DNA of 64,000 nt, from contig JAJFKT010000012.1 in NCBI GenBank assembly GCA_021773075.1, positions 124,001-188,000 on the forward strand, read 5' to 3'. Of the stretch, positions 23,918-33,881 are shown one piece after another. The DNA is from Woeseiaceae bacterium (GTDB lineage Bacteria > Pseudomonadota > Gammaproteobacteria > Steroidobacterales > Woeseiaceae). The notes under the pieces are model-generated. The model saw only the letters and a list, made by a program, of their open reading frames with translations, did no database searches and had not been told where the DNA came from. The number at the start of each line of letters is the position of its first letter. Position 1 is the first letter of the stretch. A program made the translations under genes and the position numbers.

Positions 23918-25285
23918 CTAGCCGCGTGTACGTTGCAGTAAGGCTGTCAGTGTTTGCCGCGCTGAGCCGAACCCACCATTACTCATGAAGATCACCTGAT
24001 CGCCGCTCAACACCTTCTTCGACATGTCATTGACTAAGTCATCATAGTCTCTGTGCATACTCAAACTGCCACCGAGCGATTCAAGTGACGCGTCGAATCC
24101 ATCTCCCATACCGTCCGGCCTGAACATCCAGACAAGATCGGCATCTTTGAGCGATTCCGCCAGCGAGTCGTTATGTACGCCAAGCTTCATGGTATTGGAG
24201 CGTGGCTCTACCGCAACGATTACGCGGTGACCCGGATAGCGACGCCGCATGGATGCGATCGTTTTTCGTATAGCCGTTGGGTGATGTGCGAAATCGTCGT
24301 AAATAGCGATGTTCGCAACAGTTGCCGTACGTTCCATGCGTCTCTTGACGCCCTCAAAGCGCGACAAGGACTCGACCGCAGCTTCGAAAGACACGCCGAC
24401 CGATACGGCTGCCGCGACAGCCGCGATTGCGTTCTCAAGATTGTGATAGCCAGCCATTTGCCAGCGCGTTTCGGCCGCCGCACCTGACGGGCTGCGCATG
24501 CCGATATGGCGCTCAACCTTATCCCCAAATCTCGCGACCCAGTCAGTGTCATCACCGGTACCGAAACTCTGCACAGGCGTCCAGCAGCCCATCTCGATTA
24601 GTTCTCTCAGATTCGAGTCATTGCCGTTTGCAATGATCTGGCCGTCGCTCGGAACCATGCGTAATAACTGGTGAAACTGCCAATGGATCGCATCCATATC
24701 TTTGTAGATATCTGCGTGGTCGAACTCGAGGTTATTGAGAATAACTGTGCGTGGCCGGTAATGAACAAACTTCGCGCGCTTGTCGAAGAAAGCCGTGTCG
24801 TACTCGTCCGCCTCAACGACGAAATATTTTGATCTGCCGAATCGGGCTGAAGTGCCGAAATTCGACGGAATTCCACCAATTAAGAATCCAGGCTCAAGAC
24901 CCGCGTCCTCGAGGATCCAGGCGAGCATGCTGGCGGTCGTCGTCTTGCCATGCGTACCGGCAACAGCGATGACGTGCCGGTCCTGCAGTACATTTTCCGC
25001 CAGCCACTGTGGCCCTGACGTGTAGCGATGGTCTTCGTTCAGCATCGCTTCGACAACGTCGACGCCGCGGCTCATGACATTGCCAACAACGACGTAATCA
25101 GGATCAATCCCGAGCTGCGCCGCATCAACGCCCTGATGAATCTCTATACCAAGCTCTTTTAGCTGCGTACTCATGGGTGGATAGACATGGCGATCGCAGC
25201 CGGTCACTTTGTGGCCGGCTGCACGAGCTAGCGCCGCGACTCCGCCCATAAATGTGCCGCAAATGCCAAGAATGTGTATGTGCAT
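23918..25285 (-). CDS. mpl: UDP-N-acetylmuramate:L-Ala-gamma-D-Glu-meso-DAP ligase (murein recycling)
   Basis: This 455-aa protein has the Mur-ligase architecture: N-terminal Rossmann part (MHIHILGICGTFMGGVA), central ATPase domain with AVAGTHGKTTTASMLAWIL as P-loop and the Mpl signature GGIPSNFGTSARFG, EADEYDTAFFDKRAKFVHY, and a C-terminal domain with IYDDFAHHPTAIRKTI. Mpl joins recycled murein tripeptide to UDP-MurNAc in the cytoplasm. Length is normal. The start follows TAGGA. A membrane-protein gene ends 6 bp before this start, so the two probably form an operon. Confidence 0.95.
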   Translation of the reverse strand: MHIHILGICGTFMGGVAALARAAGHKVTGCDRHVYPPMSTQLKELGIEIHQGVDAAQLGIDPDYVVVGNVMSRGVDVVEAMLNEDHRYTSGPQWLAENVLQDRHVIAVAGTHGKTTTASMLAWILEDAGLEPGFLIGGIPSNFGTSARFGRSKYFVVEADEYDTAFFDKRAKFVHYRPRTVILNNLEFDHADIYKDMDAIHWQFHQLLRMVPSDGQIIANGNDSNLRELIEMGCWTPVQSFGTGDDTDWVARFGDKVERHIGMRSPSGAAAETRWQMAGYHNLENAIAAVAAAVSVGVSFEAAVESLSRFEGVKRRMERTATVANIAIYDDFAHHPTAIRKTIASMRRRYPGHRVIVAVEPRSNTMKLGVHNDSLAESLKDADLVWMFRPDGMGDGFDASLESLGGSLSMHRDYDDLVNDMSKKVLSGDQVIFMSNGGFGSARQTLTALLQRTRG

Positions 25286-25291
25286 GTCGTC

Positions 25292-25819
25292 CTAAGATAC
25301 CGCCGTGGCGTCAGCAGACATTATGCTACTGACATAGATCTGCACAATAGTTAATGAAAACGCGATCGCCACACCGAAAACCCGCGGTTGATTAATCGTT
25401 CGAGACAGAATGTGGCCCTCTATGAGGACGGCCCACAGCAAGATCGACCAAACAACGAGTAGCAAAATCGACGCCAGGAGCCCGGTTTCTGGCTGGCGAA
25501 CAAGGATCGCGAACGCAATTGTCAGGAGAAATCCGAGCAATGCACCACAACCGAGGACCGCTGTAAGCATTTGCAACGTTCGGCTCGGTTGGCCGTACCA
25601 ACTCGCGATTGCCGCATAAAGTAAAAGTCCCGGAATACTAATTGCGAGCCCGGTGAGAACCTGCCGCATACCGACACCAGGATTGATCAGAACGCTCACG
25701 AAATCCACTATCAACCACATTGCGACGGTGACCAGAAACACGATGGGTGCGCGCGGAATTGATTCCGGGCCTTTACGGAGCAGGGCTATCTCGAAGAGCG
25801 TTGTTAACAGTGCCAGCAC
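25292..25819 (-). CDS. Five-helix inner-membrane protein, Yip1-like
   Basis: This 175-aa protein has five hydrophobic segments (about 25-45, 54-72, 82-105, 114-136, 148-166) and a short cytoplasmic N-terminus, similar in layout to Yip1/DUF1282-type proteins. No catalytic residues are apparent. The only possible start is a GTG at 25819, just 31 bp from the divergent RNase D start and without a clear ribosome binding site. It precedes mpl by 6 bp. Confidence 0.7.
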   Translation of the reverse strand: MLALLTTLFEIALLRKGPESIPRAPIVFLVTVAMWLIVDFVSVLINPGVGMRQVLTGLAISIPGLLLYAAIASWYGQPSRTLQMLTAVLGCGALLGFLLTIAFAILVRQPETGLLASILLLVVWSILLWAVLIEGHILSRTINQPRVFGVAIAFSLTIVQIYVSSIMSADATAVS

Positions 25820-25850
25820 GTTTGCGATGATCGCATGTTACTCTCCACAA

Positions 25851-26924
25851 ATGCCCGAATATTTGTTTGTCGATCATCCTGACGACATCACCGAAAACAT
25901 CAGCGGACACGCCCGCCTCGGCGTTGATACCGAATTCATGCGCGAAAAAACCTACTTCGCGCGGCTTTGTCTGATCCAAATTTCGACAGCCAACGATATC
26001 TATTGTGTCGACCCGCTGGTGGAAGCTGGTCAATCTGAATTCTGGAAGGAATTGCTCGGTCGCAGCTGGGTCGTGCATTCCGCTCGCCAGGATATTGAAG
26101 TCGTCACGCAAACAGCTGGCGCCATGCCAGAGGAGATTTTTGACACTCAAATTGCCGCCGGCCTTCTTGGAATGCCTGCGCAAATGGGCTACGCCGGACT
26201 TGTGAAAGAACTGTTCGATGTCGATATGGCGAAATCGCACACGCGAGCGGATTGGACCAAACGTCCGCTCAGGGACGAATACCTGGAGTACGCAGCGGAA
26301 GATGTCGAGTACCTCCTGCCCGCCGCTGATATTTTGAGTGAAAAACTGGAGCAGAAAGGTCGCCTCGAATGGGCACACCAAGATTCGAAGCTGCTACTCG
26401 ACCCCTCGCTCTATGATATTTCCGGCGGTCAAGCCATTGATCGACTTAAAGGCGCTCGCAATTTCCGCGGTGCGAAACGCGCGGCGGCTGTACGACTCGC
26501 CGCTTGGCGAGAAAATGAAGCCATTCGCCGCGATCGACCGCGACAGTGGATTGTCCGCGACAACGTTTTGCTTGATATCGCTTACAAGCTGCCGAGTTCT
26601 GAAGGACAGCTGGCTGGGATAGAGGGCGTTCCACCGAAGCTTGTTAGCCGAGTAGGTCAACAGCTGATCGAGGCAATCGGCTCCGCGAAATCCGACGAGT
26701 CAATCTACCAACCACCACAGCCTCCCGACGAAGCGCAAAAAGCGCTACTCAAGGAAATGCAGTCACAGGTTGCCCGCTGCGCGAGGGATCTGGATGTCGC
26801 TGCGGAAACTGTTGCGTCCAAGCGCGAACTGTCCGCTGTGATTACTACCGGGACTCGCGAGTCGCGCGTGTTTCAGGGCTGGCGCAAGGCACTAATCGGC
26901 GATCAGCTCCTGCAGATGCTGTAA
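25851..26924 (+). CDS. rnd: Ribonuclease D
   Basis: This 357-aa 3'-5' exoribonuclease acts on tRNA 3' ends. The DEDDy site is visible: LGVDTEFMREKTYFARLCL (Asp, Glu), VVHSARQDIEV (Asp) and EYAAEDVEYLLP (Tyr, Asp). An HRDC domain follows (about 205-285: AVRLAAWRENEAIRRDRPRQWIVRDNVLLDIAYKLP). Length is usual for RNase D. The start at 25851 gives the expected N-terminus (MPEYLFVDHPDD); ATG at 25827 is possible. The upstream extension of the open frame overlaps the divergent gene and is not likely to be translated. Confidence 0.93.
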   Translation: MPEYLFVDHPDDITENISGHARLGVDTEFMREKTYFARLCLIQISTANDIYCVDPLVEAGQSEFWKELLGRSWVVHSARQDIEVVTQTAGAMPEEIFDTQIAAGLLGMPAQMGYAGLVKELFDVDMAKSHTRADWTKRPLRDEYLEYAAEDVEYLLPAADILSEKLEQKGRLEWAHQDSKLLLDPSLYDISGGQAIDRLKGARNFRGAKRAAAVRLAAWRENEAIRRDRPRQWIVRDNVLLDIAYKLPSSEGQLAGIEGVPPKLVSRVGQQLIEAIGSAKSDESIYQPPQPPDEAQKALLKEMQSQVARCARDLDVAAETVASKRELSAVITTGTRESRVFQGWRKALIGDQLLQML

Positions 26925-26931
26925 CGGCTGA

Positions 26932-27573
26932 TTAACTCAGCGCTGCAGTCAACCGATCGTAGACTTCATCGATCAGTCCTTCCGCATCAATTGTGAGCAG
27001 TTTGCCTTTTTTCCGATAAAACTGGATTAACGGCTCTGTGTTTTCACGATAAACGCTCAGGCGATTGCCGATCGTCTCTTCGTTGTCGTCTTCACGCTGA
27101 ATCAACTCGCCGCCTGCATTGCTGCACTCATCAAGTTCCTCTTGCGACGAGAAATGCACATTCAACAACTTGCCGGTCCGTGAACAGGTGCGGCGACCCG
27201 TCAGCCGCTTCAGCAGGATATCGAAGTCGACGTCCATTAGAACGGCTGTGTCGAGCGGCGTACCCATCTCGTCCAGCAAGTCCTCAAGATCGAGTGCCTG
27301 TTGTGTTGTCCGAGGGAATCCGTCGAGGATAAATCCGTCCTCTGCGTCCGGCTGAGCCAGGCGCTCGCTGATAATGCCAAGCACAACCTCGTCAGGAACC
27401 AGATTGCCGGCGTCCATCACGGCTTTGGCCTGCAAACCGAAGCGCGTGCCGTTCGCCACCGCCTCACGCAGCATGTCGCCGGTCGATACCTGCGGGATAT
27501 TTTTGTCTGCCATCAACTTCTTGGCCTGAGTGCCCTTGCCTGATCCGGGCGCGCCCAGCAGTACGATACGCAT
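26932..27573 (-). CDS. adk: Adenylate kinase
   Basis: This 213-aa enzyme (AMP + ATP to 2 ADP) has the P-loop GAPGSGKGTQAKKL, AMP-site STGDMLREAV, DGFPRTTQQA, LID region RRTCSRTGKLLNVHFSS and REDDNEETIGNRL. Start at 27573, with AAGAG in the preceding bases; in-frame ATG 27582 is an alternative. It is convergent with rnd (7 bp apart) and divergent from pfp. Confidence 0.95.
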   Translation of the reverse strand: MRIVLLGAPGSGKGTQAKKLMADKNIPQVSTGDMLREAVANGTRFGLQAKAVMDAGNLVPDEVVLGIISERLAQPDAEDGFILDGFPRTTQQALDLEDLLDEMGTPLDTAVLMDVDFDILLKRLTGRRTCSRTGKLLNVHFSSQEELDECSNAGGELIQREDDNEETIGNRLSVYRENTEPLIQFYRKKGKLLTIDAEGLIDEVYDRLTAALS

Positions 27574-27703
27574 GTTGTTCATCTCTTGTGACGACATTGA
27601 ATTCCGGCCATTGGCCGAGGCGAGGTACGCTACCGAGAAAGGACTTTGAGGTCAATGCGGGTTATCCTCTGCGCCTTTCCACAACTCTCCGGAGATCAGA
27701 AAT

Positions 27704-28966
27704 ATGTCTGCAAGGAATGCCTTTTACGCACAGTCCGGCGGCGTTACCGCTGTTATTAACGCGACTGCCTGTGGCGTCATTGAGACCGCCCGCAAGTACC
27801 CAAAGAAAATCGCCAACGTCTATGCGGGAAGTAACGGCATCATCGGCGCGCTCACGGAAATTATGATCGACACCAGCAAAGAAAGTGCAGCGGCGATCAC
27901 GGCATTAATGCATACACCGGGCGGTGCGTTTGGATCCGCGCGTTACAAGTTGAAAGGAATCGACGAAAACCGAGCAGAGTACGAGCGTCTGATTGAAGTA
28001 TTTAAAGCGCACGATATCGGATACTTCTTCTACAACGGCGGTAACGATTCTATGGACACCGCACATAAGGTGTCGCAGATATCCAAAAAGATGCGCTACC
28101 CCGTCACTTGCCTCGGCGTACCGAAGACTGTCGATAACGATTTGCCCATTACGGACTGTTGCCCGGGCTTCGGCTCGGTTGCGAAATACGTTGCCGTTTC
28201 CACACAAGAAGCGGCGATGGATGTCGCGTCAATGTCGGAAACATCGACCAAGGTCTTCGTCCTCGAAGTGATGGGACGACACGCAGGTTGGATCGCCGCA
28301 GCCGGCGGTTTGGCCGGTAAAGAGCCCGGCGATGCACCCCACATCATTCTGTTTCCCGAGATCGCGTTTAAGAAACGCGAGTTCCTGAAGAAAGTTCGCC
28401 AATGCGTGAGCGACTACGGCTATTGCGTCATTGTTGTCAGCGAAGGCGCGGCCTTCGCCAACGGCAAGTTCCTCGCCGAGGCCGGTACGCGAGATGCATT
28501 CGGGCATGCTCAGTTGGGCGGCGTTGCCCCTGTCGTCGCCAACATGGTTCGTGAAAGCCTTGGCTACAAGTTCCACTACGCCATCGCCGACTACCTGCAA
28601 CGCTCAGCGCGCCACATCGCGTCCGATACGGATGTGAAACAAGCCTACGCGGTCGGCAAAGCGGCGGTGCAATACGCACTGCAGGGCAAAACGGCCGTGA
28701 TGCCGGTGATAAAGCGCCTGTCCGACAAACCCTACCGCTGGGGCATCGAGTCAGCACCCTTGAGCCGCATCGCGAATAAAGAAAAGATGCTTCCACGCCG
28801 CTACATCACGAAGGATGGCTTTGGCATCACAGAGGCCTGCCGCCGCTACCTCGAACCCTTGATCAAAGGGGAAAATTATCCTCCATATATCAATGGTTTA
28901 CCGAAAGTCGCGAAGCTGAAAAACAGGCGGGTGAAGCCGCTGACGGGCACTAAATTTGTGGTATGA
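27704..28966 (+). CDS. pfp: Pyrophosphate-dependent 6-phosphofructokinase
   Basis: This 420-aa enzyme phosphorylates fructose 6-phosphate reversibly with PPi. The PPi-specific signature is visible: GGNDSMD (Asp in place of the Gly of ATP-dependent enzymes) and PKTVDNDLPITD (the Lys diagnostic of PPi use). Catalytic and sugar-binding parts include EVMGRHAGWIAAA and SEGAAFANG. GGAG lies upstream of the ATG. The next gene is a membrane pyrophosphatase and adk is divergent from it, so PPi handling is concentrated here. Confidence 0.93.
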   Translation: MSARNAFYAQSGGVTAVINATACGVIETARKYPKKIANVYAGSNGIIGALTEIMIDTSKESAAAITALMHTPGGAFGSARYKLKGIDENRAEYERLIEVFKAHDIGYFFYNGGNDSMDTAHKVSQISKKMRYPVTCLGVPKTVDNDLPITDCCPGFGSVAKYVAVSTQEAAMDVASMSETSTKVFVLEVMGRHAGWIAAAGGLAGKEPGDAPHIILFPEIAFKKREFLKKVRQCVSDYGYCVIVVSEGAAFANGKFLAEAGTRDAFGHAQLGGVAPVVANMVRESLGYKFHYAIADYLQRSARHIASDTDVKQAYAVGKAAVQYALQGKTAVMPVIKRLSDKPYRWGIESAPLSRIANKEKMLPRRYITKDGFGITEACRRYLEPLIKGENYPPYINGLPKVAKLKNRRVKPLTGTKFVV

Positions 28967-29147
28967 TGCGCGGCCGTTGTGGGCTGTAATCGCATGTAAT
29001 TGGGGTTGGGGACAGCCGTAAACACAACAAAAACAAAAACTTAAAGCAATCTCAAACGAAGTCCGACGCCTGCCTGATCGGTAGCAATGGCGACTTTGTT
29101 TAAATTTTCGCCACATACTATTTTCACTTATGTCAGGAGACAATCTG

Positions 29148-31187
29148 ATGACTAACGAGATGGCCCTTTGGCTCTCGATCGGTGCCGGTGTACTCGCGGT
29201 ACTGTATGGAATTATTTCTACTCAGTGGATTATCAAGCAACCGGCCGGTAACAGCCGCATGCAGGAAATCCAGCAAGCCATTCAGGAAGGCGCTAACGCG
29301 TACATGAATCGTCAATACCTGACGATCGGTGTGGTTGGCATTGTTCTGTTCTTTGCTTTGGGTTTCGCGCTCGGTTGGACCACTGCCATCGGATTCGCGA
29401 TTGGTGCGGTTCTCTCTGGCTTGGCTGGCTATATCGGAATGTTCGTTTCGGTTCGTGCCAATGCGCGTACAGCACAGGCAGCAACCCTCGGCGTCAACCC
29501 GGCACTCAACGTTGCGTTTCGCGGCGGTGCGATCACAGGAATGTTGGTTGTAGGCCTTGGCCTTCTCGGTGTTGCTGGCTACTACATGGTTCTGTTAAAC
29601 ATGGGGTACGGTACTGACGACGCCATTCACGCTCTGATTGGCCTCGCATTTGGCGGCTCGCTGATCTCGATCTTTGCACGACTGGGTGGCGGCATCTTCA
29701 CCAAGGGTGCCGACGTCGGCGCCGACCTCGTTGGTAAAGTCGAAGCCGGTATTCCCGAAGACGATCCTCGTAACCCTGGCGTAATCGCCGACAACGTTGG
29801 TGACAACGTTGGTGACTGCGCCGGCATGGCAGCCGATTTGTTCGAGACCTACGCGGTTACGATCATCGCTACTATGCTGCTCGGCGGTTTGGTTGCTGCA
29901 AATTACGGCGCTGAAGCGATTGTTTACCCACTGGTTCTTGGCGCGGTCTCAATCGTTGCTTCGATTATCGGTACCTTCTTCGTCAAAACATCCGATGGCG
30001 GCAAAGTCATGGGTGCTTTGTACAAGGGCATGATTGTTGCGGCGATTCTTGCTGCTGGTGCTTTCTACTTCATCACTAATGAGATGATGGCGGAAAGCGG
30101 CAACGCGATGGGTATTTTTTGGTCTGCCATTATTGGTCTGGGCCTGACGGCAGCCATGGTTGTCATCACCGAGTACTACACCAGTACTGAGTACTCACCC
30201 GTTAAGACAATTGCCAACGCTTCGCTGACAGGGGACGCGACCAACATCATCGCTGGCCTCGGCATCTCAATGAAAGCAACGGCGCTGCCAGTCATCGCTG
30301 TTTGCGCGAGCATATGGGGTGCTTTCCAACTGGCCCCAGCCGATGACAACCTTGCTGGCCTGTACAACATTGCTATCGCGGCAACAGCGATGTTGTCGAT
30401 GACAGGCGTTATCGTTGCTCTCGACGCTTTCGGTCCAATCACCGACAACGCCGGTGGCATCGCCGAGATGGCGGAGCTGCCTTCAGAGGTTCGCACGATC
30501 ACCGATCAGCTCGACGCTGTTGGTAATACGACCAAGGCAGTCACCAAAGGCTACGCTATCGGCTCTGCCGGTCTGGCGGCCCTGGTCCTGTTTGCTGATT
30601 ACACGAACGCGCTTGAAAAAGCCGGCATCGAGTCGGTCTTCCTGCTCAACGATTACATGGTCATCATTGGCCTGTTCATCGGTGGCATGGTGCCATTCCT
30701 GTTCGGCGCTATGGCGATGGAAGCTGTTGGTCGTGCAGCAGCTTCGGTTGTTACCGAAGTTCGCCGTCAATTCAGAGAAATCCCGGGCATCATGGAAGGC
30801 ACCGGCAAGCCGGACTACAGCCGCGCTGTTGACCTGCTGACCAAGGCTGCGATCAAGGAAATGATTGTTCCTTCATTGTTGCCGATCATGGTTCCGTTGA
30901 TTGTTGGCTTGTTGCTCGGACCAAAAGCGCTGGGTGGCTTGCTGCTCGGCACGATCATCACGGGTCTGTTTCTCGCTATCTCAATGACTGCCGGTGGTGG
31001 TGCATGGGATAACGCGAAGAAATATATCGAAGACGGTAACTGCGGCGGTAAGGGCTCTGATGCTCACAAAGCCGCTGTCACGGGCGACACGGTAGGCGAT
31101 CCTTACAAAGATACGGCGGGTCCTGCTATTAACCCACTGATCAAGATCATCAACATCGTTGCCTTGCTGATGGTGCCGCTTCTGTAA
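29148..31187 (+). CDS. hppA: Membrane-bound proton-translocating pyrophosphatase
   Basis: This 679-aa protein of about 16 membrane helices couples PPi hydrolysis to ion pumping across the inner membrane. The core motifs are complete: [54 protein letters not shown] and the C-terminal [10 protein letters not shown] plus [29 protein letters not shown] carries Lys where K+-dependent enzymes have Ala, so K+-independent H+ pumping is expected. The start at 29148 follows AGGAGA; the frame to 29130 is not supported. A strong terminator follows. Confidence 0.95.
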   Translation: MTNEMALWLSIGAGVLAVLYGIISTQWIIKQPAGNSRMQEIQQAIQEGANAYMNRQYLTIGVVGIVLFFALGFALGWTTAIGFAIGAVLSGLAGYIGMFVSVRANARTAQAATLGVNPALNVAFRGGAITGMLVVGLGLLGVAGYYMVLLNMGYGTDDAIHALIGLAFGGSLISIFARLGGGIFTKGADVGADLVGKVEAGIPEDDPRNPGVIADNVGDNVGDCAGMAADLFETYAVTIIATMLLGGLVAANYGAEAIVYPLVLGAVSIVASIIGTFFVKTSDGGKVMGALYKGMIVAAILAAGAFYFITNEMMAESGNAMGIFWSAIIGLGLTAAMVVITEYYTSTEYSPVKTIANASLTGDATNIIAGLGISMKATALPVIAVCASIWGAFQLAPADDNLAGLYNIAIAATAMLSMTGVIVALDAFGPITDNAGGIAEMAELPSEVRTITDQLDAVGNTTKAVTKGYAIGSAGLAALVLFADYTNALEKAGIESVFLLNDYMVIIGLFIGGMVPFLFGAMAMEAVGRAAASVVTEVRRQFREIPGIMEGTGKPDYSRAVDLLTKAAIKEMIVPSLLPIMVPLIVGLLLGPKALGGLLLGTIITGLFLAISMTAGGGAWDNAKKYIEDGNCGGKGSDAHKAAVTGDTVGDPYKDTAGPAINPLIKIINIVALLMVPLL

Positions 31188-31210
31188 GCGACGAAGTTAC
31201 AAGAAAACGA

Positions 31211-31245
31211 AAAGGCCGCTGGGTGTGAATCCAGCGGCCTTTTTT
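31211..31245 (+). terminator. Rho-independent terminator of hppA
   Basis: AAAGGCCGCTGG, an eight-base loop and the exact complement CCAGCGGCCTTT, followed by a T run. It lies 24 bp behind the hppA stop codon. Confidence 0.92.
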
Positions 31246-31347
31246 CGTATTTGAATCGCATAGCGCGGCTAAATAGGCGCTTTCGTCGGCTTTGCGAGCA
31301 GTCGGTGTACACTTAAATACGAGCCAAACGATTTTCACGGAGCCAGC

Positions 31348-33432
31348 ATGACTGCCAGAACGACGACCCTGCTATTTGTTGGTGTATTGCTCGGCGGCAT
31401 TTTGGCTTTGGCTACAACGCGATCTGGCCTGATTGGAACACCGTCCAGGCCAGCCCCGGTTCGCGATATCGTTGATGTCGCCACAATGGAATACTCCGCA
31501 GCCAGCGAACACCGAGTCAGCCATTTCGCCCAATTGCAGTCAATCGAGGCGTTGCAAGCCCTGCCAAGTGAGTTCGACCGTGCTGAAGCACTGTACGCAC
31601 TTGGTGGCAGGGCCAACTCGGAAGAGCTGGAGGTTCTCGCCTACGACGCATTGCGTATCGCAGACGATATCTGGCGTGAACGTGCGTTGAGCATCGTATT
31701 TTTTCGCCTTGCAGAATTTGCACCCGAAGCTGCGTTGGAACTTGCGACATCCGCCGACTTTTCAGAGTTCGCCAATATCGAGAAGCGTGTTTGGCGAACC
31801 TGGGCGCGACTGGATCTCGTGGCGGCAACGACGGCAGCCTCCGCACTGGAACCGCCGAACAGCCATCGGGCTATGCAGTCGATCTACGGCGCGATTGGTG
31901 GTGCGTACACGGAGGCTGCCCGAGCCGCCGAAAATCTCAGCGGCATCGGACCGGATATCCGCAATCGAACCCTCTTCTTGAGAGGCTTAATCAACGAGTC
32001 ACCATCCGCTGCGCTGGCGCATATTATGCAGCTTGACTCACCCGGAGAGCAGCGCGCGCAGGTACGTTATTTGGCGCGCACACTAGCCAGTGACGATGCC
32101 GAACTGGCTGAGCAATTTGCCGGACGCATCGATGACGACGCACTCCGCAAAGCCTATCTAGACCGAGTCTTCGAAGAACTTGCTGAAGACCAACCACAGC
32201 TTGCGTTTATTAAGCTATTTGAAAATCGTTCGGACAAACCGCTGAGTTCAAAGGAAACCGACGGCATTCGAGACTTGGCGAAAACCCGGCTGGACGATGC
32301 GTTGAAAATCCTTGAACGGATTTCCGACCCGGAGACGCAGCAAGGAATCGCATCTGCTATTGCGGCGAACTATGCGAGTCAGAGACCAGATGAAGCATTG
32401 AACTGGGCCAAGGCGTATGGCGGCGAAGGCATAAATGCGTTGTTGCAACTCGTGATCCTCGAAGTCGCAAAGTCAAAGCCGGAGCTCGCTTTGCGCGAAG
32501 CACAACAAACCGATGAATCCAGAGGTCGATACCAGCTTGTCTCAAACATCATTTCGTCGGTCGCCAAAGAGTCGCCCGGAGCGGCAGTCTTGCACCTGGG
32601 GCTCATTGAAGACAAAACTCTACGCGCGAATGCCGCTACCGGACTTATGGACGAGTGGCTAAAGAATGACGCGCAGGCGGCCATCAACTGGGCGCTGAGC
32701 AGCGAGGACGAAATCAAAGACAAAGTTTTCGGTGGACGATCTGCACGTCATATGGATTTGGATACTGCCTTGAATCTCGTTCCGACATTGCCGGAAGAAC
32801 ATCGTCGCGTCTGGGCACGTAGCGTCGCGCGCGAACTTGTTGAAAAGCGATCTGCCGAAGATGCGTTTTATTTTGTCGAACAATTCAAGGGTTCGTCCGA
32901 CTACGAGATGCAGATGGCGCATTTAATTGGCCAGGTATCCGACGTCGCACCGGATCTGGCGATGCAGTGGAGCGACAAACTGCCGGCCGGAAATGCGCGA
33001 GATGCCGCAATTTCTAATGCTATATCCACGATAGCGCGATCCGCACCGAGCGATGCCGCGGCCATGCTGGACCGAATAGATGATATGGACCTTCGGCAGG
33101 TTGCAGCCAGCCAGGTGCTCTCCCGGTGGCAACGCAAGGATCCCGATGCGGTGGAACAATGGATTCAGGGAATGCCGCGTGGTGCCGATCGCGATAGCAT
33201 TATCATGAACACGGCAATGAATTCGCAACGCGATTCCGAGGAGACAATTCAATTGCTCAACACCATTGATGACGAAGGAAAGCGCCAGGAAGCCATACTC
33301 CTGCATTCACTCATGAGATCGCGCGATGACCCCGAGAAAATGATGCAGCAACTGGAGCAGCTGGATATGCCCGAGTTCATGCGCCAGCAGCTCAAGGCCG
33401 AGATCATGCGTTCGGCCGCGCGAGGTCAGTAG
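31348..33432 (+). CDS. Exported helical-repeat (HEAT/TPR-like) protein
   Basis: This 694-aa protein has an N-terminal signal anchor (TTLLFVGVLLGGILALA) and a long all-helical body of about 35-40-residue units. Their shared words are 'DPEAA..WA..L', 'R..A...I....A' and 'P..A.....I.D..LR..A', e.g. RPDEALNWAKAYG, DAQAAINWALSSED, APDLAMQWSDKLPAGNARDAAISNAIS and DPDAVEQWIQGMPRGADRDSII. Such arrays act as protein-binding scaffolds in the periplasm; no partner can be named. It ends in a Met/Gln-rich helix. CGGAG precedes the ATG. Confidence 0.8.
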   Translation: MTARTTTLLFVGVLLGGILALATTRSGLIGTPSRPAPVRDIVDVATMEYSAASEHRVSHFAQLQSIEALQALPSEFDRAEALYALGGRANSEELEVLAYDALRIADDIWRERALSIVFFRLAEFAPEAALELATSADFSEFANIEKRVWRTWARLDLVAATTAASALEPPNSHRAMQSIYGAIGGAYTEAARAAENLSGIGPDIRNRTLFLRGLINESPSAALAHIMQLDSPGEQRAQVRYLARTLASDDAELAEQFAGRIDDDALRKAYLDRVFEELAEDQPQLAFIKLFENRSDKPLSSKETDGIRDLAKTRLDDALKILERISDPETQQGIASAIAANYASQRPDEALNWAKAYGGEGINALLQLVILEVAKSKPELALREAQQTDESRGRYQLVSNIISSVAKESPGAAVLHLGLIEDKTLRANAATGLMDEWLKNDAQAAINWALSSEDEIKDKVFGGRSARHMDLDTALNLVPTLPEEHRRVWARSVARELVEKRSAEDAFYFVEQFKGSSDYEMQMAHLIGQVSDVAPDLAMQWSDKLPAGNARDAAISNAISTIARSAPSDAAAMLDRIDDMDLRQVAASQVLSRWQRKDPDAVEQWIQGMPRGADRDSIIMNTAMNSQRDSEETIQLLNTIDDEGKRQEAILLHSLMRSRDDPEKMMQQLEQLDMPEFMRQQLKAEIMRSAARGQ

Positions 33433-33477
33433 GCCATCCGTACAACGAAGCATCAAGCGCACCCTAAGTATGGTTGG

Positions 33478-33843
33478 ATGTGCGTCGGTATTGCATTGTT
33501 CCTGTTTGCTACAGCTCTCGGACTAATACCGACCGATAGTCCTGCGGACGACGCTCCCAATGTAGTAATCGGAATTTGCGGATTTGTATTTCTTATCGCG
33601 GGTGCCATGTTAATGCTCGGTCGCGATTCGAAACTGAATGATGCGCTGGCGGCCGTACTGCTGTTTTGTTTTGCCGCCGTCGGTGCGTGGGCGAGCCTGA
33701 TGGCTCCTGACGCCGGATTTTCGGGCGGCCTGCCTTTCGTGTCACGTGAATTCAATCTTGTCCTCGGCCGAATCGTCTTCGGCACGGGAAGCCTTATCTG
33801 CGTCGCGGCAGCTGTCTGGGCGATCCGCCGTGCCCGCCGCTAG
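33478..33843 (+). CDS. Small inner-membrane protein (four helices)
   Basis: The ATG gives 121 aa with four hydrophobic segments (about 2-16, 26-45, 55-78, 94-114) and a basic C-terminus (AIRRARR). The frame is open a further 15 codons upstream to the previous stop, and this part (KHQAHPKYGWM) looks protein-like, so translation may begin at a non-standard codon. No ribosome binding site is obvious. No family recognised. Confidence 0.6.
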   Translation: MCVGIALFLFATALGLIPTDSPADDAPNVVIGICGFVFLIAGAMLMLGRDSKLNDALAAVLLFCFAAVGAWASLMAPDAGFSGGLPFVSREFNLVLGRIVFGTGSLICVAAAVWAIRRARR

Positions 33844-33881
33844 CTGAACTCGACGACCGCCGAATTCTGCTGATGACACGG

